Source of the DNA: an uncultured Clostridia bacterium
Lineage (GTDB): Bacteria > Bacillota > Clostridia > UBA1212 > UBA1255
Direction of reading: 5' to 3'
DNA length: 52,539 nucleotides
Assembly (NCBI GenBank): GCA_904420095.1
Contig: CAJFUB010000015.1
Coordinates: 1 to 52,539, forward strand
Positions within the stretch are counted from its first letter, which is position 1; each line of letters opens with the position of its first letter. Positions 45,972-52,539 of this stretch are shown here, one piece after another. A program made the translations under genes and the position numbers. The notes beneath the pieces were generated by a model. That model saw only the letters and a list, made by a program, of their open reading frames with translations. It did no database searches and was not told the DNA's origin.

Positions 45972-46805
45972 ATGAAAAAAGACGTAATGCTTCTAACCGG
46001 TGCAGGGCAGATCGGCATGGCGATTGCCCGCAGAGTGGGATATGGAAAAAAGATTGTTGTAGGTGATAAAAGTATCGAAAATGCTAAAACAACCGCTGCA
46101 ACTATGAATAACGCGGGCTTTGATGTAGTTCCTATGGAAATGGACCTATCTTCTCGCACGTCGATTTTAAATTTGATTGCCGAAGCGCAAAAATACGGGG
46201 AGATTTCTATGTTAGTCAATGCGGCGGGTGTTTCCCCCAGCCAAGCTCCCATTGAAGCAATTTTGAAAGTAGATTTATACGGAACAGCCGTTTTGTTGGA
46301 GGAAGTCGGAAAGATCATCAAGCAAGGCGGTGTCGGCGTAACTATATCAAGCCAATCCGGTTGGCGCATGCCTGCGCTGACCGCCGAAGAGGATATGCTT
46401 CTCGCTACCACGCCAACAGAAGAATTGTTAAATCTTGATATTTTGCAGCCGCATAATATTCGTGACACACTGCACGCATATCAAATGGCAAAACGCTGCA
46501 ATGAAAAGCGCGTAATGGCAGAGGCTGTAAAATGGGGAACGCGCGGCGCACGTTTAAACGATATAGCCCCCGGTATCATTGTTACTCCCCTTGCAATAGA
46601 CGAGTTTAATGGTCCGCGCGGAGATTTCTATAAAAATATGTTTGCAAAATGTCCGGCCGGCAGACCCGGTACGGCAGACGAGGTTGCAAACGTCGCTGAA
46701 TTACTTATGAGCGATAAAGGAGCATTTATCACGGGTTCCACTATTTTAATTGACGGCGGCGCAACGTCCAGCTATTTTTATGGCCCGTTAAAGCCCCAAG
46801 AGTGA
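45972..46805 (+). CDS. Short-chain dehydrogenase/reductase (SDR)
   Basis: The 277-residue protein has the nucleotide motif LLTGAGQIGMAIA, NAAG, a serine region TISSQSG and the YxxxK pair in HAYQMAKRCNEK, with an insertion before the latter longer than usual. It ends with the typical ITGSTILIDGGAT. It should act as an NAD(P)H-dependent oxidoreductase on an unknown carbonyl or alcohol. AAGGAG lies nine bases before the ATG, 13 bp after the pseudogene. Confidence 0.9.
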   Translation: MKKDVMLLTGAGQIGMAIARRVGYGKKIVVGDKSIENAKTTAATMNNAGFDVVPMEMDLSSRTSILNLIAEAQKYGEISMLVNAAGVSPSQAPIEAILKVDLYGTAVLLEEVGKIIKQGGVGVTISSQSGWRMPALTAEEDMLLATTPTEELLNLDILQPHNIRDTLHAYQMAKRCNEKRVMAEAVKWGTRGARLNDIAPGIIVTPLAIDEFNGPRGDFYKNMFAKCPAGRPGTADEVANVAELLMSDKGAFITGSTILIDGGATSSYFYGPLKPQE

Positions 46806-46924
46806 CAGAGGCAATCGACATGATAAAAACAGCACGAACTATGACAATATTTATTCTGCTTCTGTTTGTGGAGTGCAGTATGCCAGCAGAAAAGAACGGC
46901 GTTGATTTCCTCTTTAATACTATC

Positions 46925-47148
46925 TCGGTCATTCAGATTCTCAATTAAAGAGGAAAAATCGCTGAAATTGCGGTCTGTCCGTGCTTTGGGGCAAAAAGCC
47001 CCTCATCCTCATACACCGTGATGTCGGGTATCGGCTCCATCTGAAAACTTGCTGGGAATGTCCTTGCTTGCACATTTCAAACCGGTTTTCGATGTTCTCC
47101 CCTTTTGCCTGAGCAGACCGACTTGCGGCCGTAAATAAAGAACTGCAA
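46925..47148 (-). pseudogene. Degenerate N-terminus of a large serine recombinase
   Basis: On the minus strand the piece reads LQFFIYGRKSVCSG, then NIENRFEMCK in a shifted frame, TDRPQF, and FSSLIENLND after a deletion that removes the YRLDRISR region. It corresponds to residues 1-100 of recombinases like that at 38629. Upstream of it (about 47270-47350, minus strand) is a fragment reading YPQNWKRNSADTAIYLIYTV, possibly a recombinase-associated small ORF, also broken. Nothing else is recognised between 46806 and 47371. Confidence 0.78.
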
Positions 47149-47371
47149 TCTCTGCTCACCGTCCTTTCTGTTTTCCAGATAGACGGTCAATATTTTAGCG
47201 CAAGGATTGGAAAGCGTTCTTTTTCAGCGGCTGCTATATTTTATCCAGCTGTTTCTTTGCGTCTTTACTGATGGCTCGCAATACCCTGGTTGCTCATCGC
47301 CTCGTAAACAGTATAAATGAGGTATATCGCCGTATCAGCACTATTGCGCTTCCAGTTCTGTGGATAAGCCA

Positions 47372-49243
47372 TTAAGTATTATAATACTGCGCCTGAGCAT
47401 ACCACAGCTCGTGATACTTGCCGTTTTCATCTGCGATCAGTTCCTCGTGATTGCCCTGTTGCACGATCTTCCCGTTATCAAACACGGCGATTTCGTCACA
47501 GAACCGGCAGGAGGAAAGTCGGTGGCTGATATAAATGGCGGTTTTATTGCCCACGATTTCATTAAATTTGAAATACACCTCGTATTCCGCCACCGGGTCA
47601 AGGGCAGCGGTAGGTTCGTCAAGGACAATAAACGGTGCGTCCTTATACAGTGCTCTGGCAAGAGCAATTTTCTGCGCCTCTCCGCCGGAAATCTCCACGC
47701 CCCTTTCCTCAAAATCCTTATAAAGGCAGGTGTCAAGCCCTTCCGGCATTTCTTGTAGGCGAGCGCCAAATCCGGCTTTTTCGAGACAGGCTTTTACGCG
47801 TTCCCTATCATACTTCACGCTGGCGGCAACATTCTGCCCAAGGCTGAAAGAAAACAGCTTGAAATCCTGAAATACCACCGAAAAAATAGACATGTATTCG
47901 TCATAGTCATATTTTTTGATGTCAATGCCATTGAGCAGGATTTCTCCCTCTGTCGGATCATACAGACGGCACAATAATTTGATAAAGGTAGTTTTCCCGC
48001 TCCCATTCATGCCGACGACCGCAAGACGCTCCCCAACGTGAAACTTTACGGACACATGCCGCAAGGCATATTCCTCGGAAGCCGGGTATTTAAAAGACAC
48101 ATCGCGAAACTCGATTTCATAATCGTTGTCGCCGCCTTCACAGAAGGCCCGTTTTTCAACGGGAAGGGTTCCCTGATACATGGTGTTGGGCATATCAATA
48201 TATTCAAATATTTCACGCAGATAAATATTATTGTTTTTCAGCCGCGCAAAAGTATCAAACAAGCTGGTCACTGCAGAAACAAATTTTGCAACCGTACCGG
48301 TATATAAGACAAAATTTCCTATGCCGAAGGCGCCCATATATGCTTTGGCACCTATAAAAATATACAATACAAGGTTCATAACAAAGCCACTGCCTGTTTG
48401 AACTCTTGCGAAGCGAGCATTGGCCCGCACGATATTTGTTGTATAAACCGGATGGAGCATATAATTTAACCATGATTTTTGTATCAGCGGCGATTCGTTG
48501 AATATACGTATCTCAGCCGCTGACTCGTAATTGCCAAGCAACTCCAAATAAAAAAAGCTCACTCTGTTTTGATCTGCTAAATTTTTGATTTCATTGTAGA
48601 ATACAGCCGAAGATTTGCCGGTCATTTTAATGCTTGTAATAATGTTGAGGCACAATAGGCCGAGGATGATCAAAGCAGAAAGCGGAGAATTCACAAAATT
48701 CCACATCCCATGATATTCCCCTGGAGCTTTTAACGTAAAGAGGCCGAGTGTTAAGGCAACCGATAAAATAATGGACGCAATGACATTCACAAAGGTTTCC
48801 ACTTGCCACGACAACAGCATTACGCCAAAGCCATTCGCGTTTTGCGCCTGAAATATACGGTCCCTTTTTAAATGCGTTGCAGGATTTTCCAGATGCTCAT
48901 ACTGCATTTTCATGTTCACAGAATTGAAATACAGTGAGATAGAATTCCAAAGGTTCTGATCGGCGATCCTGATTTTTCTGGAAACCAGGCGGCTCAAAAC
49001 CGACATAATCAAATTAATGGTAACAATTAAAGCCGCATAAACCATCAACTGGCCGAAAGTTTTCCCTGCCGCTATTCCGCTGATTAGTTGCGCTGTGAAA
49101 TAGAGCGTTGTGTAAGGGGAAACCACTGCGATAGCAGCGCGCAGCGCCTTGTATATTATTATATCCTTGTCGATCGAATAAAGCAGCTTATACCCTCGGA
49201 GTATTGTCTGAAGTTCGCATTTTGCCTTCTTAAGCTCAAACAT
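47372..49243 (-). CDS. ABC exporter (membrane plus ATPase half-transporter)
   Basis: The 623-residue protein has about six membrane segments in residues 1-340 and an ATPase domain after about 385, with Walker A VGMNGSGKTT, signature EISGGEAQK, Walker B FIVLDEPTAALD and ISHRL. It is a type IV ABC exporter half for peptides, lipids or drugs. Its ATG directly follows the TGA of the upstream half-transporter, so the two form a heterodimer operon. The stretch after its stop contains the recombinase relic. Confidence 0.92.
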   Translation of the reverse strand: MFELKKAKCELQTILRGYKLLYSIDKDIIIYKALRAAIAVVSPYTTLYFTAQLISGIAAGKTFGQLMVYAALIVTINLIMSVLSRLVSRKIRIADQNLWNSISLYFNSVNMKMQYEHLENPATHLKRDRIFQAQNANGFGVMLLSWQVETFVNVIASIILSVALTLGLFTLKAPGEYHGMWNFVNSPLSALIILGLLCLNIITSIKMTGKSSAVFYNEIKNLADQNRVSFFYLELLGNYESAAEIRIFNESPLIQKSWLNYMLHPVYTTNIVRANARFARVQTGSGFVMNLVLYIFIGAKAYMGAFGIGNFVLYTGTVAKFVSAVTSLFDTFARLKNNNIYLREIFEYIDMPNTMYQGTLPVEKRAFCEGGDNDYEIEFRDVSFKYPASEEYALRHVSVKFHVGERLAVVGMNGSGKTTFIKLLCRLYDPTEGEILLNGIDIKKYDYDEYMSIFSVVFQDFKLFSFSLGQNVAASVKYDRERVKACLEKAGFGARLQEMPEGLDTCLYKDFEERGVEISGGEAQKIALARALYKDAPFIVLDEPTAALDPVAEYEVYFKFNEIVGNKTAIYISHRLSSCRFCDEIAVFDNGKIVQQGNHEELIADENGKYHELWYAQAQYYNT

Positions 49244-50794
49244 TCAAGCACCCTCCTTTTCTGCCTTTTTATAATAATGGCTTTGAATCTTATAAAGCTC
49301 CGCATATTTTCCGCCTGCCGCTATTAATTCGTCATGCGAGCCTTCTTCTGCAATCGTTTTGCCATCAAGAAGAATAATGCGGTCACAAAATCGTGTAGAA
49401 GCAAGACGGTGTGAAATGAATATGGAAGTTTTATTCATCGTTGCTTCGTTGTAGTTTTCGTACATCCGACTCTCTGCAATAGGATCCAGCGCAGAGGTCG
49501 GCTCATCAAGCACAAGAAGCGGCGCATTTTTATAGATAGCGCGGGCAAAAAGCAGCTTTTGTTTCTCGCCGCCGGATAATTCTGTGCCGTTTGTATGGAT
49601 AGACTTGTTTATCGGTGTATCCATTCCTTCTGGAAGGGATTGAATTTTTTCGGTAAGGCCCGATAGACGGATAACAGTATCCAACTTTGAGTCATCAATT
49701 TTTTCTTTTTCGCATACGGCAATGTTTTCGGCTATCGAGATCGGCAGTATATTGGAAGTCTGAAAAACAGCGGAAATCATGGAATAATACTCTTCACGGT
49801 TGTATTCGTCGATCTCATGTCCGTCTACGAAGATTTTTCCTGATGTAGGTGTGTAAAGTCCGCAGATCAGCTTAACAAGTGTCGTTTTGCCAGCGCCATT
49901 TAATCCTACAACTGCTAGTTTCTCACCTTTATGTATGGTAAGGTTTATATTTTCCAGAGCAGGCGTTTCGGCTTTGGGGTATGTAAAAGATACTTTTTCA
50001 AGCCGGATTTCAAGCGGTTTGCCATTCGAGGGAATCGGTACTCCTTTTCCGTGGTTAAACCTGTCGGGAATTTCGAGATATTCCCTGTAGTCGCAGATTT
50101 CAAGGCTTGTATTGTGGATAGCCGACCAGCCGGATAAAATACCCGAAAACCAAGCGCTGAAACTGGATATGGCCGAAAAATATAACACAAAGTCTCCGGC
50201 AGAGATATCGCCTTCCACCGCGCGCCATATCAGATAGGCATATGCGGCTCCATTGCGAAGCAGCGCAACGGCAAAATCCACAAGCGTTACCAAAAAACTT
50301 TTGTTTTCCAAATCCAGCAAAAGTTTTTTGTATTTGCATGAGGTGAGTTTAGATGCTTCTGTCAGCCATTTATCCATTGAAAACAGCCGCACGTCTTTTG
50401 CAATCCTAAAGTTTTCTGAAAGCCTTGAATAGTACATGAGCTTCCGTGATTCTGCTTCACGTTTGTCCTTTGTTTTGTGCATATAATTACGCAGATATTT
50501 CTGGGGCAGATAATTTATAAATGCAGTGGCTATCAGAATCAAAATAATCAACGGATTCAGCGTTGTCAAAACGCTTCCGAAAAGGAGAAAGCAGAGACTA
50601 TTAGTCACGAGGCCAGACAGGGTTGAAGGAAGTGTTGCAGTCATGGTATGGTTATTTTTTACCGCTTGATTTGCCTTGCTGCTCATTATCTGGACGTTTG
50701 GGTCCTCTAAGTACTCATAATCGATCGACAGTTTCTTTTTCTCATATAAAATTTCAAAGTATGAAAAGGTATCGCAATCATATGATTGTTTCAT
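49244..50794 (-). CDS. ABC exporter half-transporter, N-terminally shortened
   Basis: The 516-residue protein has the later membrane segments and an ATPase domain with VGLNGAGKTT, LSGGEKQK, LVLDEPTSALD and ISHRL. Family members are about 600 residues. Here the first 80-100 residues, including the first two membrane helices, are missing: the sequence begins at SYDCDTFSYFEILYEKKKL, normally well inside the protein. The only start is ATG at 50794, without a clear ribosome site. The frame stays open upstream through a different sequence until a stop near 50870. It was probably cut at the boundary with the GC-rich element; the pair may be inactive. Confidence 0.8.
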   Translation of the reverse strand: MKQSYDCDTFSYFEILYEKKKLSIDYEYLEDPNVQIMSSKANQAVKNNHTMTATLPSTLSGLVTNSLCFLLFGSVLTTLNPLIILILIATAFINYLPQKYLRNYMHKTKDKREAESRKLMYYSRLSENFRIAKDVRLFSMDKWLTEASKLTSCKYKKLLLDLENKSFLVTLVDFAVALLRNGAAYAYLIWRAVEGDISAGDFVLYFSAISSFSAWFSGILSGWSAIHNTSLEICDYREYLEIPDRFNHGKGVPIPSNGKPLEIRLEKVSFTYPKAETPALENINLTIHKGEKLAVVGLNGAGKTTLVKLICGLYTPTSGKIFVDGHEIDEYNREEYYSMISAVFQTSNILPISIAENIAVCEKEKIDDSKLDTVIRLSGLTEKIQSLPEGMDTPINKSIHTNGTELSGGEKQKLLFARAIYKNAPLLVLDEPTSALDPIAESRMYENYNEATMNKTSIFISHRLASTRFCDRIILLDGKTIAEEGSHDELIAAGGKYAELYKIQSHYYKKAEKEGA

Positions 50795-50875
50795 ATTAGG
50801 AACGCTGTAAATACAAGGCTTTTCGGAGCCTACAATCCGAAAAAAATTAAAATTGATCTATCACATTACGCGAAA

Positions 50876-50908
50876 GGCCGTCCAGGTGCTATCTTGGGCG
50901 GCTTTTTT
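50876..50908 (+). terminator. Terminator at the edge of the GC-rich element
   Basis: GGCCGTCCA and TTGGGCGGC pair around a short loop, followed by TTTTTT. No plus-strand gene precedes it here, so it appears to have been the end of a gene that is no longer present. Confidence 0.65.
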
Positions 50909-50996
50909 GCGTGGATAGACCGGAAGGAGGTCAAAAAATAATTACAGAAATTTAAGTCCGAAAATTGTGCAACTTTCACGAAAAGGAGGTTAGTGA

Positions 50997-52415
50997 ATGG
51001 CAGATGAAAAACTGAGCACGGGGCCCGAGACGGCAAAAAACAAGGAGGCTCCCGCGCCCGTTGCGGCTGATCCGGCCCGCAGTGAGGCCCCGGCTCCCGA
51101 ACACCAGCCGGAACAGGCCGGGCCTGCCGAGCCCGGCGATGTGGTCATCTCTGCGGATCAGATTGACGCGCTCATGGCGGATAAGCGCCGGGCGGCCCGT
51201 GCTGAGGTGGAAAAAGCGGAAACGCCCCCGGAACAAGAGGCCGGGGCTCCCGCGCCGGAGCGTCCTGCCGCTGAAAAGGCGGAGCCCGAAAAGCCGCGCC
51301 GTGGCCGTCCCCCGAAATCGGAAAAGGCAGAGCACACCGGGCCGGAGTCTGAAAAAGCGCCGAAGAAGGCCGGGCCCCGCAAGGGCCGCCCGTCTAAGGC
51401 TGACAAGGCGGCCCCCGGCGAGGCCCAGCCGTCCAAACGAGACAAATTGTCCCGAAGTGGCGGGAAAGCGCCCGAGGCTCCGGCTCCCCCGGAGCAGGCC
51501 CCGCAGGAGCCTGCTGTGCCGCCCCGTCCCGTTGAGGAGGGCAAGCTGGTTTATCTGAAACTTTCCGAGCTCCATCCGTTCCACACATTCCGGCCCCACC
51601 CGTTCAAGGTGCGGGACGATGCCAAAATGCAGGAAACGGTGGAGTCCATCAAGCTCAACGGCGTTATGGTTCCCGGCCTTGCCCGCCCCGAAAAGGACGG
51701 AAACGGCTATGAGATTGTGGCGGGCCATCGGCGCTGTCGCGGCAGTGAGCTGGCGGGCCTGGAGGAAATGCCCTTTATTGTCCGGGATATGACCGACCAT
51801 GAGGCGGTTGAGGCCATGAAGGACAGCAACAAGCAGAGGGATCAGACGCTCCCCAGCGAGCTGGCCGCTCTTTTGGATCTGGAAGTGGAGGACATCAAGC
51901 ACCAGGGCGGGCGGCTGAAAGGCGTGGCTGAGGGGGATGTGGGGAAACGCTCCGTTGAGATCGTGGGCGAGGCGCATGGCATGAATTATAAGAAGGTCAT
52001 GCGTTATCTGCGCCTTAACCATCTTGTCCCGGAACTCATAAACAAGGTGGACGATAAAAAGATGGGCTTTATGCCTGCGGTGGAGCTCTCTTACATTAAG
52101 CCGAAAAACCAGCGTCTGATTGCCGTTTCTATTGACGGCGAGCAGGCATCCCCCTCGCTGGCCCAGGCCAAACAGCTCCGGGAGCTGGATAAGGAAGGCA
52201 AGCTCAACGGCGATGTGATTGACGGTATCTTATCAGAAAAGAAAAAGGAGGATCGCGGCGTGATTATTTCGATGGCTGAACTGGAGAAATATTTTGGCAC
52301 GGAGGTTACACCCGCCAAAATGAAGGAGCAGATTATGACCTTGCTGGACGAGTGGAAAGAGAAACAGCCGCCCGAACTGGCAAAGGCCCCGAAAAAGATG
52401 GAAAAAGACAAGTAA
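50997..52415 (+). CDS. ParB-like partition protein of an integrative element
   Basis: The 472-residue protein has a low-complexity Ala/Pro/Glu/Lys N-terminal third (to about residue 180) with two AT-hook-like cores (RRGRPPK, RKGRPSK). A ParB/Spo0J N-domain follows (LVYLKLSELHPFHTF, GLARPEKDGNGYEIVAGHRR), with a box-II-like MKDSNKQRD segment and a helix-turn-helix region around 320-350. AAAAGGAGG precedes the ATG. ParB-like genes of this kind are common in clostridial ICEs. The GC-rich composition differs from everything to the left. It would bind a centromere-like site and help maintain or control the element. Confidence 0.88.
   Translation: MADEKLSTGPETAKNKEAPAPVAADPARSEAPAPEHQPEQAGPAEPGDVVISADQIDALMADKRRAARAEVEKAETPPEQEAGAPAPERPAAEKAEPEKPRRGRPPKSEKAEHTGPESEKAPKKAGPRKGRPSKADKAAPGEAQPSKRDKLSRSGGKAPEAPAPPEQAPQEPAVPPRPVEEGKLVYLKLSELHPFHTFRPHPFKVRDDAKMQETVESIKLNGVMVPGLARPEKDGNGYEIVAGHRRCRGSELAGLEEMPFIVRDMTDHEAVEAMKDSNKQRDQTLPSELAALLDLEVEDIKHQGGRLKGVAEGDVGKRSVEIVGEAHGMNYKKVMRYLRLNHLVPELINKVDDKKMGFMPAVELSYIKPKNQRLIAVSIDGEQASPSLAQAKQLRELDKEGKLNGDVIDGILSEKKKEDRGVIISMAELEKYFGTEVTPAKMKEQIMTLLDEWKEKQPPELAKAPKKMEKDK
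51438..51455. repeat. Near-palindromic 18-mer, copy 1 (inside the ParB gene)
   Basis: CGAGACAAATTGTCCCGA with dyad centre GACAA-A-TTGTC. The right flank AGTG would extend the palindrome with the left flank of copy 2. It lies in the low-complexity part of the coding sequence. Confidence 0.7.
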
Positions 52416-52426
52416 CCTATCCACTT

Positions 52427-52444
52427 CGAGACAAATTGTCCCGA
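52427..52444. repeat. Near-palindromic 18-mer, copy 2 (just after the ParB gene)
   Basis: An exact repeat of the 18 bases at 51438-51455, 11 bp after the ParB stop, with CACTT on its left. No gene is recognised in the remaining 95 bases of the window, which are GC-rich. Confidence 0.7.
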
Positions 52445-52539
52445 GGGGCCCCGCCCCCCTTGCAGAGGGCTCTGTGGTGATATATCCCCCGTCGCCGCCT
52501 ATATTCCTGCACAGCCGGGAGTGGGCCGTCAAGGGTGCA

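Noticed and set aside
50976..52022. Arginine-rich minus-strand frame opposite the ParB gene
   Set aside because: Follows from high GC and lack of stop codons; no start signal or family resemblance.

Overview
The window looks like a stretch of the chromosome of an anaerobic, probably spore-forming Clostridia (Bacillota), likely from a gut community. The evidence is the genes themselves: a BclA-like collagen exosporium protein beside a GT2-TPR glycosyltransferase, large serine recombinases, a ferredoxin-type aldo/keto reductase, an iron-dependent alcohol dehydrogenase, flavodoxin-like FMN reductases, strong AGGAGG ribosome sites, and integrase and ParB genes of the ICE kind. I cannot name the species. 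No tRNA, rRNA or CRISPR array was recognised. Base composition is mosaic: a visibly AT-rich methyltransferase near 17.1-17.7 kb, a GC-rich ParB gene after 51 kb, and a backbone of intermediate GC between.

Layout. (1) 1-4.3 kb is mobile-element debris. It holds the front part of one tyrosine integrase, a small GNAT/radical-SAM operon between two near-identical bidirectional terminators and preceded by a 28-codon leader ORF and an attenuator-like terminator, two strong inverted repeats, and a second tyrosine recombinase cut off just before its catalytic HxxR box. (2) 4.3-23.6 kb is an accessory block bracketed by an ungapped 64-bp direct repeat. A LysR gene faces an operon for an exported choloylglycine-hydrolase-like lipoprotein, a PaaK/CapK-like adenylating enzyme and a two-gene ABC exporter. 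A second operon carries an SDR, two cyclophilin-like lipoproteins, a DUF3737 protein, a LysE-type exporter, an FMN reductase and an iron alcohol dehydrogenase. Both operons start from promoters sharing an 11-bp box at the -35 element, so one LysR probably controls both. Next come an AT-rich methyltransferase, a TetR-controlled redox group with four copies of one palindromic operator, the wrecked C-terminus of an integrase, and a MerR regulator with its 19-bp-spacer promoter. (3) 23.7-34.4 kb is ordinary backbone, mostly on the minus strand: M55 D-aminopeptidase, asparagine synthase, a serine hydrolase and Fe-S aldo/keto reductase pair, metE-metF with a LysR gene upstream, and an SGNH acetylesterase lipoprotein. 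(4) 34.5-43.8 kb holds a decapitated feoB, the collagen-like protein and its likely glycosyltransferase, an intact large serine recombinase with a divergent small ORF, a hydroxyacid dehydrogenase/sugar isomerase pair, and a MATE transporter frameshifted at a G-run. (5) 44.7-50.8 kb has a LysR gene, a broken FMN reductase, an SDR, a relic of a serine recombinase, and a two-gene ABC exporter whose upstream partner lacks its N-terminus. (6) From about 50.85 kb a different, GC-rich element begins, with a ParB-like protein and two copies of a near-palindromic 18-mer.

The two best candidates for something undescribed are the leader-peptide/attenuator-controlled GNAT plus radical SAM operon (920-2930), and the LysR-controlled set of secreted amidase-like lipoprotein, adenylating enzyme and exporter (4.6-11.3 kb) with its co-regulated redox operon. 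Starts were moved from the longest possible reading frame to sites with a good ribosome-binding sequence wherever one was visible. Functions are read from protein motifs by eye; no database search was possible.
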